Of a stretch of DNA of 64,000 bases, positions 28,004 through 39,800 are shown piece after piece. Location: assembly GCF_018070025.1 (NCBI RefSeq), contig NZ_JAGPYQ010000002.1, positions 372,001-436,000 of the forward strand, read 5' to 3'. The notes under the pieces are model-generated. The model made no database searches. It had not been told where the DNA came from and saw only the letters and a list, made by a program, of their open reading frames with translations. Each line of letters starts with the position of its first letter. The first letter of the stretch is position 1. This DNA comes from Streptomyces liliiviolaceus. Lineage in GTDB: Bacteria; Actinomycetota; Actinomycetes; Streptomycetales; Streptomycetaceae. A program made the translations under genes and the position numbers.

Positions 28004-29269
28004 TCAGTCCCCGTCCGCTTCAGCGGCAACCGGCCGCGCGGAGGCGGAAGCAGAGGCCGGCCGCCACCCCCGTGCCCGGGCCCTGGGAAGGGCGAAGGCT
28101 CCCCATAGAACGGCAAGCACGCCGGCCGTGCCGAGGACCACGAAGAGCGTGGCCCGGTCGGTCGCCCGGTCCGCCGCGGTCGTGTCGCGGACGGTCACGG
28201 GATCGGCGGCCCGCTCCGCCCCACCGGCCCCGGCGGAGTCACTGAGGACCGTGGTGACGGCGGCGTAGGCGTCGAGCTGCGGGATGTCCGCCGGATACGC
28301 GGTCGCGGTCAGCCGACGGGCGACGTCGTCGGCCGAGTCGTCGGGCCGGGCGGCGCGGACCGCCGCGGCGGCCCCGGCCGCGTAGGCGGCAGCCACCGAC
28401 GCACCCGCACCGAGGTAGTGCCCGTCGCCGCGCGGCCCGCCGGAGACCACCCCGGCGCCGGGCGCCACCAGATCGACACCGGTGGTGGCCAGGGCGTTGT
28501 CCGGCCGGACCCCGGCGGGAAGCATGTCGGCGACCGACAGGACGCCGGGTTCGGCGGCCGGCCAGTAGCTGCGAGGCGGGATCTCCTCGGAGGCTCCGGC
28601 CCCGCGTGGCGGGTCCGGCGTGGCCGCGGCCACCACCACCGCCCCCGCGCGCCGCGCGTCGGCGACCGCACGCGTCAGCTCCTTGTCACGGCGTGGCAGA
28701 GCCACCGAAACCGCGATGACGTCGGCATCGGCCTCGGTCGCCGCGCGCAGCGCCGCCACGACCAGGGCGGAACTCGCCTGCCCGCGCTGGTCGGTGCCGC
28801 GCAGGGCCAGGATCTTCGCGCCGGGGGCGACACCGGTCAGCCGCGCATCGCCCCCGCCGGCCCCGGCGATCAGCCCGGCCAGGAAGGTGCCGTGCCCGAC
28901 GCAGTCGTCACCGGCCGTGCCCTGGGAGGTGACCCGGCCGTCGAGCCCCTCGGCCCCGGTGTCCACACCGGTGTCGATCAGGGCGACCGTCACACCCGCA
29001 CCGGTGCTGTACCCGTGCAGCCGGTCCAGGTCGAGGCGCTGGCGCGACCAGTCCTGCTTCTTCGCCTTCTCGCGGGAGGCGGGGGTGCAGGGCGCGTCCG
29101 AGTCGAGCGCGGAGGGCATGCCGGGCAGTTCCTGGCCCTTCTTCCCGTCGGCCGCCGGAACGCGCGCCAGGGGCGCCGCCTGGGCCGTGACGGCCGTGGG
29201 CAGCAGCAGGGCGGCGACGCAGCCGACCCCGGACAGCATGCGGGCGGCCCCGCGGGCGGACGTCTTCAT
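28004..29269 (-). CDS. mycP: Mycosin MycP, T7SS subtilisin-like protease
   Basis: 421 residues from the ATG at 29269, which overlaps the previous gene's stop (ATGA). A signal peptide covers residues 1-32 (ending VTAQAAP). The S8 catalytic triad is visible: D99 ([10 protein letters not shown]), H126 (GHGTF) and S291 (GASVAA, where GTS is usual). A membrane helix near residues 370-392 ([16 protein letters not shown]) and an Arg-rich tail anchor it in the membrane. Mycosins are required for T7SS complex stability and cleave some substrates. Two cysteines (C61, C122) could form the family disulphide. Confidence 0.95.
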   Translation of the reverse strand: MKTSARGAARMLSGVGCVAALLLPTAVTAQAAPLARVPAADGKKGQELPGMPSALDSDAPCTPASREKAKKQDWSRQRLDLDRLHGYSTGAGVTVALIDTGVDTGAEGLDGRVTSQGTAGDDCVGHGTFLAGLIAGAGGGDARLTGVAPGAKILALRGTDQRGQASSALVVAALRAATEADADVIAVSVALPRRDKELTRAVADARRAGAVVVAAATPDPPRGAGASEEIPPRSYWPAAEPGVLSVADMLPAGVRPDNALATTGVDLVAPGAGVVSGGPRGDGHYLGAGASVAAAYAAGAAAAVRAARPDDSADDVARRLTATAYPADIPQLDAYAAVTTVLSDSAGAGGAERAADPVTVRDTTAADRATDRATLFVVLGTAGVLAVLWGAFALPRARARGWRPASASASARPVAAEADGD

Positions 29270-32200
29270 CGGGGTGCCGCCTTCGGTGTCACGGCCACGA
29301 CGTCGCCGGGAAGCAGGATGCGCAGATCGTCCAGGGTGGGCGCGGCCAGCGAACTGAGCCGTCCCGCCTGCCGGGTGACCATCGACTCGACCACCTGGCG
29401 GGCCAGGCGGGCGTTGCCGAAGGACCGGTCCCGGGGCAGCGATTCGAAGTACTCCTTGAGCAGCGGACCGGTGCCGGGCCCGCACTCGTAGCCCATGTTC
29501 GCGGCCTGGGTGCGGACGATGGTGACCAGTTCCTCCGAGGAGTAGTCGGCGAAGGCGATCCGGCGCGGGAAGCGCGAGGACAGGCCCGGGTTGGAGGCGA
29601 GGAAGCGTTCCATCTCGTCGGTGTAGCCGGCGACGATGACCACGACCTCGTCGCGGTGGTCCTCCATCAGCTTCAGCAGGGTGTCCACCGCCTCCTGCCC
29701 GAAGTCGGCGCCGTTGCCGCGCGGGGTGAGGGTGTACGCCTCGTCGATGAACAGCACACCGCCGCGGGCCTTCTCGAAGACCTCGCGGGTGAGCTGGGCG
29801 GTGTGGCCGATGTAGCGGCCGACGAGATCCGCGCGGGCCGCCTCGATCAGCTGGCCCCGCTGGAGGACACCGAGCTGGGTGAGGATCTCCCCGTAGAGAC
29901 GGGCGACGGTCGTCTTGCCCGTACCGGGCGGGCCGGTGAAGACCAGGTGGTTGCTGAGCGAGGGCACCGGCAGCCCGGCGGCGGCACGGTGCCGGGCCGT
30001 GGTGATGAGGTTGACCAGGTCCGCGACCTCGCGCTTCACCTCGGACAGGCCGATCATGTCGCCGAGGCGGGTCAGCGGGTCGTCGGCCGGTGCCGCGGCC
30101 TCGGCCGCACTGGTGACGGCGGTCGCGGAGACGTCGTCGGGCAGCAGCAGCCGCAGATCGCGCTCGCCGACCTGCTGCTGGGAGGCGAGCCGGACCGCCT
30201 GTCTGTCCACCATCTCCTCGAAGACCCCGCGCGCGGCACGGCCGTTGCCGAAGCCCTCGTCCCGCGGCATCGCCTCGAAGTGCGCGGCGAGCGCCGCCTC
30301 GGTGCCCTCACCCAGTTCGTACTGGTGCTGGGCGCACATGTTCTCCATGATCGCGACCAGTTCGGGGACCGAGTAGTTCTCGAACTCGACGGTCCGCGAG
30401 AAGCGCGAGGCCAGACCGGGGTTGGAGGCGAGGAAGGAGTCCATCTCGCGGGAGTAGCCGGCGGCGACCACCACCACGTCGTCGCGGTGGTCCTCCATCA
30501 GCTTGAGCAAGGTGTCCACCGCTTCGCGGCCGAAGTCGGCGCCGCCGTTGTTGCTGTCCGAGGTCAGCGTGTACGCCTCGTCGACGAACAGCACACCGCC
30601 GAGTGCCCGCTGGAAGGTCTCGGTGGTCTTGATCGCGGTACCGCCGACGACCTGCGCGACCAGGTCGGCACGGGAGACCTCCACCAGGTGCCCGCTGCGC
30701 AGCGAACCCAGTTCGGCGAGGATCGCGCCGTAGAGGCGGGCGACGGTGGTCTTACCGGTACCGGGCGGGCCCGCGAAGATCAGGTGACGGCTCATCGGCG
30801 GGGCCGACATGCCGAGTTGTTCGCGGCGCTGGGCGAGCTGGGTCAGGTTGACGAGCGTACGTACCTGTTGCTTGACGTTCTCCAGGCCGATCAGCGCGTT
30901 CAGGGCGCCGAGCGGGCCTTCCGGGCGGTCCGCCGCGGGCGCGTCCGCGGCTCCTGAGCCCGCCGGGTCGGTGTTCTCGGCGCTGCCGGAACCCCAGGCG
31001 TCCCGCTTGCCGTTGCCGTTGCTGTTCAGGCCCTCCACGGCCAGCCGCTCGCCGGGGGCGGTCTGCACCAGGCCGCCGCCCTCGTTCTCCCGGGCGAGGC
31101 AGTTCACCAGGGAGACCGGCGCGGTGGACTCGATCCGGAAGCCGTCCTGGGCGCCGCCGGACACCTCGCAGCCGCTGAGCGAGGCGAGCGCGCCCTCGCG
31201 CAGCAGGAACCCGTGGCCTCTGGGGGCGTGCACCGAGGTGCGGTTGGCGGTCAGTTCGCCGCCCGCGGCGACGACCACGCCCTCCTCACCGGATATCTCG
31301 ATGCGGAAGTCGCGGACGGTGACGTTGCCGCCGTCGTCCACGACCAGGCCGTTGGTGGTCGTGTCGGAGACTCCGCCGCCGGCCAGGTAGAGGGTGCTGC
31401 CGGAGGCGACGCGTACGCCCGCGCCCTTCGGCCGGACGATCTCGCAGTCCTCGGCGCGACCCCGGGCGTCCTTGGAGACCACGATGCCGTCGCCGGAGGG
31501 CTCCACCAGCCGGGCCCGGCGCAGCAGCGGGTTGGCGCCGCCGCGCACCGCGATCGCGGGCGAGCCGCCGATCACCTCCAGGTGGTCCAGCTCAGCCGCC
31601 GAGTCCTCCTCCAGGAGCAGCCCGGTCTGGTCGCAGTCGCGGACCGTCAGACCGGTCAGGGCCGGGGAGGCGGCCCCGGCGACCCGCAGGGCCGCGCCCT
31701 GCGCGCCGTCCACCCAGCAGTCCTCGAAGGTGCCGCGCGACCGGTCGGTGACCAGCACGCCGTGTCCGCGGGTGCGCGAGACGCGGCAGCGGCGCAGCAC
31801 CGGGTCGGTGCCCTTGGCCAGGACGATCCCGTTGCCGGACGAGCCGGTGACGCGGACGTCCTCCAGCGTCGTACGGCCCCCGCTGCTCAGGTGCACACCG
31901 GTGCTGGTGTCGTGCACCACCGTGCGGATCACCGAGAGGGAGCTGGTCTCCTCCAGGGCGATGGAGGGCTTGTCGGTGGAGGAGATGTCGCAGTCCTCGA
32001 CGGTGCCGCGGGACTCGCCGTTGGCGAGCAGGCCGTTGCCGCGGGCGTCGCGGACCGTGCAGCCGCGGATGCGTGCCTCGCCCTGCTCCGCGAGGACCAG
32101 GCCACTGGTGCCGAGGTGCTCGAAGGTGCAGGACTCCACGGTGGTGGGTGTGGTCGAGGTGACCACGATGCCCGCGCCCTGCGAGTTGCTCACCCGGCAC

Positions 32201-32583
32201 TCGCGCAGCGCGACGGAGCCGGTGCCCCCGGCCAGCAGCGCGGTCCAGGCGGAGCCGATGATCTCGCAGCCGTCGAACGCGGCCTGGCCGCGCCGGACGT
32301 CCACGGCGGGCTGCTCGGCGTCGCCGCCGCGCAGGGTGAGTTCGGAGACCATCACGGCATCGGCGCGCAGCGCGAGCACGCTGCCCGAGCGCGGCCGGAT
32401 CTCCACGGTGCCCCGGCCCTCTTCGGCAGTGAGGGTGACCCTGGTGTTGATCACCAGGTTCTCCGCGTACGTCCCGGGCCGGACGCTGATGAGCGCGCCG
32501 GTACGGGCAGCCGAGAGTGCCTCACCGATCGTCCGGTAGCGATCCCGGTCCCCCGGACCGACCGTCAGTACCTGGCGCGACAC
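29266..32583 (-). CDS. EccA-like double AAA+ ATPase fused to a right-handed beta-helix
   Basis: 1105 residues. I chose the GTG at 32583 because AAGGAGG lies 7 nt upstream; ten more codons are open but lack a site. Residues 1-520 are about twenty beta-helix rungs of the form [20 protein letters not shown], as in pectate-lyase-like folds. After a disordered linker come two CbxX/CfqX AAA+ domains, both with [17 protein letters not shown] (Walker A near residues 603 and 882) and LFxDEAYTLT (Walker B), plus an arginine finger region SRF. The AAA+ type is that of EccA, the cytosolic T7SS ATPase that acts on substrates. It is coupled to mycP by a 4-nt overlap. What the beta-helix binds is unknown. 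Confidence 0.92.
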   Translation of the reverse strand: MSRQVLTVGPGDRDRYRTIGEALSAARTGALISVRPGTYAENLVINTRVTLTAEEGRGTVEIRPRSGSVLALRADAVMVSELTLRGGDAEQPAVDVRRGQAAFDGCEIIGSAWTALLAGGTGSVALRECRVSNSQGAGIVVTSTTPTTVESCTFEHLGTSGLVLAEQGEARIRGCTVRDARGNGLLANGESRGTVEDCDISSTDKPSIALEETSSLSVIRTVVHDTSTGVHLSSGGRTTLEDVRVTGSSGNGIVLAKGTDPVLRRCRVSRTRGHGVLVTDRSRGTFEDCWVDGAQGAALRVAGAASPALTGLTVRDCDQTGLLLEEDSAAELDHLEVIGGSPAIAVRGGANPLLRRARLVEPSGDGIVVSKDARGRAEDCEIVRPKGAGVRVASGSTLYLAGGGVSDTTTNGLVVDDGGNVTVRDFRIEISGEEGVVVAAGGELTANRTSVHAPRGHGFLLREGALASLSGCEVSGGAQDGFRIESTAPVSLVNCLARENEGGGLVQTAPGERLAVEGLNSNGNGKRDAWGSGSAENTDPAGSGAADAPAADRPEGPLGALNALIGLENVKQQVRTLVNLTQLAQRREQLGMSAPPMSRHLIFAGPPGTGKTTVARLYGAILAELGSLRSGHLVEVSRADLVAQVVGGTAIKTTETFQRALGGVLFVDEAYTLTSDSNNGGADFGREAVDTLLKLMEDHRDDVVVVAAGYSREMDSFLASNPGLASRFSRTVEFENYSVPELVAIMENMCAQHQYELGEGTEAALAAHFEAMPRDEGFGNGRAARGVFEEMVDRQAVRLASQQQVGERDLRLLLPDDVSATAVTSAAEAAAPADDPLTRLGDMIGLSEVKREVADLVNLITTARHRAAAGLPVPSLSNHLVFTGPPGTGKTTVARLYGEILTQLGVLQRGQLIEAARADLVGRYIGHTAQLTREVFEKARGGVLFIDEAYTLTPRGNGADFGQEAVDTLLKLMEDHRDEVVVIVAGYTDEMERFLASNPGLSSRFPRRIAFADYSSEELVTIVRTQAANMGYECGPGTGPLLKEYFESLPRDRSFGNARLARQVVESMVTRQAGRLSSLAAPTLDDLRILLPGDVVAVTPKAAPR

Positions 32584-32748
32584 GCACCAACCTCCTTGCC
32601 ACGGGGGCTTCATCTACGGGCGCCCCCTCACCGGGGGCGCGTGTCGGTGAAACCGACGGTGCCATCATGCCTCGCCCTGGGGCGGGCGGGTGCCGAGAGG
32701 GGTGCTCCCGGACCTTCCGGGACTCTCCCGGACCGCGGGCGCCTTGTC

Positions 32749-34079
32749 TCAGACGCTCCACTTCTGGTTGTCGGTGCCCGCGCAGCTCCACAGCTGCAGC
32801 CAGGCACCGCTGCCCCGGTTGTTGTCCTTGATGTCGACACATTTGCCGACAACGGTGTTGACCAGGTCGTGGCTGGCGTTCAGCACGAACTTCTGGGCGG
32901 AGTTGCCGCTGCACCGGGCGATCTGGATGGGCGTGCCGTCGTTGTAGTTCGCATTGGCCACGTCCAGGCAGAGGCCCTTGATACGGACGGTGCCGTCGGA
33001 GGCGAACTGCCATTTCTGGGCGGCCCCGCCGTTGCAGTCCCACACGAACAGCTTCTTGCCGTCGCCGAAATCACTGCCCGGTACGTCGATGCACTTGCCC
33101 GAGAGATGACTGCGCAGGGAGACGGGGGCGCTGAGGGTCACACCCGAACCGGCCTTCGTGGAGCCGCTCTTGCCCCCGCCCGAGGTCGTCTTCCCGCCGC
33201 TCTCCTTCGCCGGCTCGTCCTTCTGTCCGGCGTCCTTCTGAGCGGTGCCCTTCTCGGCCTCGCCGTCGTCCTCGCCCTTGCCCTTGCCCTCGCTCTTCGC
33301 CGGGGCGGACGTGGCGGCGTTCTGGGCCGACTTGCCCTGCTGGACGGAGTCCTTCTTGTCGTCGCCCGCGGAACCGGTGTCGGGCGAGGTCTGCGCGAAC
33401 TCTCCCGGCACGTCCTGGGCGCTGCCGCCCAGCACGGTTCCGGCCGAGGCCGGTCCCTTGCGTTTTTCGTCGTCGTCCCCGCCGAGCATCAGCAACGGCA
33501 CGGACACGAGCAGCGCGCCCGCGACGGCGGCCCCGGCCAGCACGGCCTTGCCCGGCCGGCCCACGGGCCCGGTCTGCTGCTGCGGCCGGTCGATCGCGGT
33601 CGCCGTCATGGTCCGTACAAGCGCGGGGAGCCGGCTCTTGGCCGCGGCGGCGGCACCGGGGTCGGCCTCGGAGTCGGTCCCGCCCTCCCCGGCATGGGAG
33701 TCGGTCCCGCCCTCGGGATCGGTCCCGGCCTCGGACTTGGTCCCAGCCTCGGACTTGGTCCCAGCCTCGGACTTGGTCCCGGCCTCGGGCTTCGTCCCAG
33801 CCTTGGCTTCCGGCTCGGTCGCGGCTTCGGGGTCGGCGGTCTTGCCCCGGGGGGCCGCCCCTTCGGCCCCTTCGGCCTCACCGGACTTCGTGCCGGCCTT
33901 CGCCGCTGCGGGCTCGGGCGTGCGCTCCGGCGCGGACCGGGGCCCGGGCTCGGCGACGGCGGCCGTGGAGCCGGAGGTGGCAGTCACGGCCGTCTCCTCG
34001 CCACCGGAGCCGGAACCGCCGCCCGAACCGGATTCGGCGGACGCACTCGGGGAGGCAGGGGGCTGCTGGGTCGAACGTG

Positions 34080-34083
<4 letters not shown>
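32749..34083 (-). CDS. Membrane-anchored ricin-type (QxW) lectin protein
   Basis: 444 residues from a GTG with GGGAGG upstream. Residues 1-165 are low-complexity, including AGTKSE repeats. A single membrane helix lies at about 175-198 (AVLAGAAVAGALLVSVPLLM), followed by a charged Ser/Lys/Glu linker. Residues about 315-444 are a ricin B-type beta-trefoil with three QxW-type repeats: AQKWQF, AQKFVL (W to F) and NQKWSV. The topology predicted is a long cytoplasmic tail and an outside sugar-binding domain. It overlaps the stop of the T7SS-associated gene (GTGA), so they form an operon. The target sugar is unknown; cell-wall binding is a guess. Confidence 0.9.
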
Positions 34084-34937
<854 letters not shown>

Positions 34938-35392
34938 CTTCACCTGAACTCTTCGGTCCGTACGGATTCCTGGGCGCCGCATCACGCGCGCGCACGCCGA
35001 TGCCGATATCGATCAGATCGGGGAGCCAACAGGATGCCACACCAGTCCCACGCGTGGGGCGCCGGGGCGGACCCGTATCGGGCGGCCCTGTGCCCGTTTG
35101 CTGCCCGGATGGAGAACTTTCCGGGAGCAGTGAGGCGTGGACGGACAAAGCGAAGGGGCGGTTGGGGCTGAGGGTGCTGCTGTCGCCCCTGCGACGGGCT
35201 AGGTTGGGTCTGCCATCGGACCCGTCCATGTACAAGTGCCCTGTTCCGCCTTGTACTCGTGCCTTCCGTCCGGACGTCCAAGCCAGGACCGTACGGGAAG
35301 GCCTCGCAGCTCAGGAGGGCATCGGATCGGCCCAGCCGTTGTCCGGGCCGGTGCCCACCACCGACAGCTCCGCCACCGAGGAGGAGTACCGC
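34938..35392. promoter_or_regulatory. Divergent region between the T7SS-associated and bulb-lectin genes
   Basis: 455 bp with no credible gene. It must hold promoters for both flanking units. The only structure seen is a 7-bp inverted repeat (GTACAAG at 35230-35236 and CTTGTAC at 35250-35256, 13-nt spacing), a possible operator about 140 bp before the lectin start. Confidence 0.5.
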
Positions 35393-36562
35393 ATGTCCCC
35401 CCAGCACCACACCCCCGGCGCGAACGCGGAGGGGGCCGCCGCCGGCGCGGAGGAGGCCGAGTCCACACCCGCGTCCCCACCCGCGTCGTCGTCGGCACCG
35501 GACGAGCGAGCGCCTGCCGCCGCCAAGGCCCCTGAGACCCCGGAAGCCTCCGAGTCGTCCAAGTCCTCCGAGTCCTCCGAGTCCTCCGCGTCGAAGTCAG
35601 GCGCCGCCCCGGCCGGGAAGAAGGGCGCCGCCCCGGCCGCGGAGAGCGGCACCGAACCGGACGGCGAGACCGGCACCGGTCCGGACGGGAAGGCCGCCGG
35701 GGCTCCTGCCACCCCGTCCACCTCAGCCACTCCCCCCACACCCCCCACTCCCACCACCCCTGCGGCGCCCTCGCCCGCGGCGGCAACCGCCGAGACGTCC
35801 GAGGCGCGTACGGAGGGCGTCGCCGTCGCGGCGGCCGTCGCGACGACCCCGCCGGGCACGAAGACCGGCACCGGCGTGAACAACGGACGCCCCCGCAAGC
35901 CGGTCCTGGCAGGGGCCGCGATCGCCGGCGCCGTCCTGATCGCGATACCGCTGCTGCTTGCCGGGAGCGCACAGGACGACGGGCGCCCCGACAACAAGGG
36001 GCTGGCCGCGGACGGTTCCGACACCGTCCTGAACGCGAGCTCCGCCCCCGCCGTCCTCGACGACTACGTGGCCGAGACGCCCAGTTCGTCCCCGCGCAAG
36101 GACAAGCCGAAGAAGACCGAGGCTCCGCAGGTCGCCCCCAAGGCCGTCGCGCCCGTGCCGGAGGCGAAGACGAGCAGCCCGGCCGCGAAGAAGTCGAAGT
36201 CCCCGGCCAAGGACAAGCCGAAGGCGGCCCCGAAGCCGAACTGGGGCACCAAGACCGTCTACGCGACCAGTGTGCTGCAGACGGGCCAGTCCTGGAGCAC
36301 CAACCGCATCCGCATGGTCATGCAGGGCGACGGCAACCTCGTCGTCTACAACGAGAAGGACAAGCCGATCTGGGCGTCCATGACCTTCGGCAGCAACCAC
36401 CGGGCGATCTTCCAGGAGGACGGCAATCTCGTCATCCACAACGGCGACGACCGCCCGATCTGGGCCTCCAAGAGCCACGGCCACGCGAACGCCCAGCTGA
36501 TCCTGCGAGCCGACGCGAAGGTGGTCATCCTCCACAACGGCGGAGTCATCTGGTCGACCTGA
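35393..36562 (+). CDS. Membrane-anchored bulb-type (B-lectin) protein
   Basis: 389 residues from the ATG preceded by GAGGAGG; the frame is open far upstream but without site or codon bias. Residues 1-165 are disordered (SSKSSESSESS, Pro/Thr runs). A membrane helix lies at about 170-190 (KPVLAGAAIAGAVLIAIPLL). A Lys/Pro linker follows. Residues about 283-389 form a mannose-binding bulb-lectin domain with repeats of the QxDxNxVxY type: MQGDGNLVVYNEKDKPIW, FQEDGNLVIHNGDDRPIW and a degenerate LILRADAKVVI. The layout is the same as that of the ricin-type protein on the other strand, with a different lectin head. The partner sugar is unknown. Confidence 0.9.
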   Translation: MSPQHHTPGANAEGAAAGAEEAESTPASPPASSSAPDERAPAAAKAPETPEASESSKSSESSESSASKSGAAPAGKKGAAPAAESGTEPDGETGTGPDGKAAGAPATPSTSATPPTPPTPTTPAAPSPAAATAETSEARTEGVAVAAAVATTPPGTKTGTGVNNGRPRKPVLAGAAIAGAVLIAIPLLLAGSAQDDGRPDNKGLAADGSDTVLNASSAPAVLDDYVAETPSSSPRKDKPKKTEAPQVAPKAVAPVPEAKTSSPAAKKSKSPAKDKPKAAPKPNWGTKTVYATSVLQTGQSWSTNRIRMVMQGDGNLVVYNEKDKPIWASMTFGSNHRAIFQEDGNLVIHNGDDRPIWASKSHGHANAQLILRADAKVVILHNGGVIWST

Positions 36563-36821
36563 CCCCGGCGGTCGCCGCTCCTTGTGCGGCCGTCACCCGA
36601 CCCACCGCCTCACAGCCCGCCATCAGGCCCCTGCGCCCGCCCTCGAACCGGGGACGGCCGCGGGGGCCTGTGGCTTGCGGCATGTGGCATGTGGCTTGCG
36701 ACTTGCGGGGGCCCATGTACTGCTCATACTTGTCTCCCCGCAGCGCGCCGCCTCCCCTTCTTCGCGCGCGGACGCTTCGCTCAAGCACCAACAGCTCGCC
36801 CACGCACGAACGAACGGACTC
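36563..36821. other. Gap before the assembly-line gene
   Basis: 259 bp with imperfect short repeats of TGTGGCTTGCG type near 36667-36703. Only a weak Shine-Dalgarno (GGACTC) precedes the next start. No clear promoter or terminator was recognised. Confidence 0.4.
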
Positions 36822-39800
36822 ATGACTCCTCCTGAAACGCTCCTGGACGTGCTGCTGGACGCCGCCCACCGGGCACCTGGACAAGTCGTCGTCCACGTCC
36901 GCGGCGACGGCGGTGAAGTGGCCGTCACCTTCCGGCAGCTCCTCGAAGAGTCCCTGCGGGTCGCGGGCGGCCTCCGTGCGGCGGGAGTCGCCCCGGGCAC
37001 CTGTGTGCCGCTGCTCGCGGACCGCAGCGAGGATTTCCAGCCGATGTTCTGGGGTGCGCTGGCGGCCGGTCTTGTACCGGTGCCGCTCGCGCCCGACGCA
37101 CGGCGGGTCGGGCCGGTGTGGGAGCACCTCGGGCGCCCGCCCGTCCTGGTGGACGCGGCCTGCGCGGAACTGGCCGGCGAACTGCCGGGCCCTGTCGAGG
37201 TCTTGCGGCTGGAGACGCTGGGGAAGTGCTCCGCTCCGGCCGCGCCCGCGGAGCCCGCGCCCGACGACCTGGCGTTCCTGCAGTTCTCGTCCGGCAGCAC
37301 CGGCGCGCCCAAGGGCGTGGAGCTGACCCACGCCGCCGTGGTGGCCAACCTGCGGCAGATAGTCGCCGTCTCGGCCCTGTCCGAGCAGGACGTCCTCGTC
37401 AGCTGGATGCCGTACTTCCACGACATGGGTCTCATCGGCACCCATCTGGCACCGCTGGCCTCGCGGACGAAGCAGGTGAAGATCGGTCCGCTGTCGTTCG
37501 CGAAGAACCCGCGCCTGTGGCTGGAGGTGACCGCCAGGCACCGGGGCACGGTCCTGTCGGCCGCCAACTTCGCGCTCGCGCTGACCGTCCGGCGCGTCCC
37601 CGACGACGTACTCGCCGGGCTCGACCTGAGTCCCGTACGGCTGATCCTGGTAGGGGCCGAACCGATCTCCGCGACGGTGTGGCGGGACTTCGCCGCCAGA
37701 ATGCGTCCCGCCCGGCTGGATCCGCGGGCGGCGACACCCGTGTACGGGTTGGCCGAGGCGACCTTGGCCGTCACGTTCCCGCCGGTGGGCGAGGTGGCGG
37801 TGCCCGTCGCTCTGGAGCGGGCCGCACTCGCCCGGGGCATGGTCGTCGAGCGCGAGCCGGGTGGTGACGTCGTGGAGGTGATGGACGTCGGCCCGCCCGT
37901 GCCGGGCTGTTCCGTCCGGATCACCGACGACGCCCGTCGGCCGTTGGGCGACCGGCGGGTGGGTCACATCGAGGTGCGGGGCCCGCAGCTCGCCCGTGGC
38001 TACCACCGGCTGCCGGAGACGACGGCGCTGTCCTTCGCCGAGGACGGATGGCTGCGGACCGGGGACCTGGGGTTCCTGCGGGACGGCCGGCTGTGCGTCA
38101 CCGGCCGTCACAAGGACGTCCTCTTCCTCAACGGCCGTACCTTCCACGCCCCGGACATGGAGGAGGTCGTGGGCGCGAGCCCCGGACTGCCGCCGGGCAG
38201 CCCGGCGGTGATCGGCTCGACGGACCCGGTGACCGGCGGCGAGCGGGTGGTGGTCTTCGTGCCCTGGGCCCGGCCGCCACGCGGGGCCGCCGAGGTGCTG
38301 GACGGGGTCGCGCGCCGGATCCGTACCGCGCTGGGGCACGACGACGTACGTGTACTCGCGCTGCCGCCGTCGGTGTTCCCGCGCACCACGAGCGGCAAGC
38401 TGCAACGGCAGCGGATGCGGGCCCGGTTCGAGGAGGGCGCGTACCGGCCCGCGGCATCGTCCTCGCCCCTGGCCCGCGAGATCCTGGCAGCCGTCCGAGT
38501 CCCCGCGCCCTCTGTGCCCTCCGCGTCCCCCGCGCCACCCCGCTCGTACGACGCCGTGCGGCAGATGGTGCGCGGTGCCTGGGCCCGGGCACTGGGTCTG
38601 CCGGAGGCGTCCTTCGGAGACGGGGACCGTTTCTCCGAGCTGGGCGGCACCTCGCTGAAGGCCATGGAGGCGCTGGCCCGGCTGGAGGAGGCGCTGGGGG
38701 CCACGCTGGGGCCGGCCGTGATGCGCCACGACACCGTCGCGGCGCTCACCGACCACCTGCTGGGGGCGGCGGCAGAGACCACCGCCGCGCACGAGCCGCC
38801 CACGGACGAGCCGTCGGTTCCGCTCTCGCCGGGTGACGCGTCGGCGGCGACGGCGGTCGTCGCGATGGCCTGCCGCTTCCCCGGCGCGAGCACGCCGGAG
38901 GAGTTCTGGGAGCTGCTGACGGCCGGTCGTGACGTCGTCACGGAGGTGCCGCAGGACCGTTGGGGCGCCGATGGCCCCGTCGGCACCGTACGGCCGGACC
39001 GCTGGGGCGCCTTCCTCGACGACCCGGCCGCCTTCGACGCCGCCCACTTCGGCATCGGCGACGAGGAGGCCCGCACACTGGACCCGCAGGCCCGGATCTT
39101 CCTCGAACTGGCCCACGAGGCCCTGGAACGCGCCGGTTACGCCGGACCCCGCCGACGCGGCCTGCGGGTCGGCGTCTTCGCCGCGGTCGGGGACAGCGGC
39201 TACCGCCAGGTCCTCGCCGGCCTCTCCCCCGGCCTCGCCTCGTCCGCGACGGCGCTGACGGGCAACCTCCCCAACCTCGTCGCCGCCCGCGTCTCGCACT
39301 GCCTCGACCTGGACGGCCCGGCCCTCGCCGTGGACACCGCCTGCTCATCGGGACTGGTCGCGCTGCATCTGGCCCGCCGCAGCCTCGCGGACGGCGAGTG
39401 CGACCTCGCCGTGGTCGGCGGAGTCAACCTGCACCTCACCCCAGACGGTTACGAGGCCCTGGAAGCCGCCCAGGCCCTCTCCCCCACCGGCCGCAGCCGC
39501 GCCTTCAGCACGGCCGCCGACGGGTTCGTACCCGGCGAGGGAGGCGCGGCCCTCGTGCTGCGGCGCCCGCGGGACGCCCACCGGGACGGCGACGACGTCC
39601 TCGCCCTCGTCCGCGGCACCGCCGTCAACAACGACGGCACCTCACTGAGCCTGATGGCACCCAACCCGCTGCGCCAGCGCGAGGTGATCACGCGCGCGTA
39701 CGAGGTCTGCGGCGTCGATCCGGCAACGGTGACGTATGTCGAGGCGCACGGGACGGGCACGGCCGTCGGGGACCCCGTCGAACTGCGTTCCCTGGCCCAC

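Noticed and set aside
36582..36821. N-terminal extension of the megasynthase by 80 codons
   Set aside because: The extension encodes low-complexity sequence with no FAAL homology and covers a repeat-rich gap. The ATG at 36822 begins the recognisable domain.
36546..39299. Minus-strand open frame opposite the megasynthase start
   Set aside because: It is antisense to clear FAAL, ACP and KS coding sequence and has no domain of its own.
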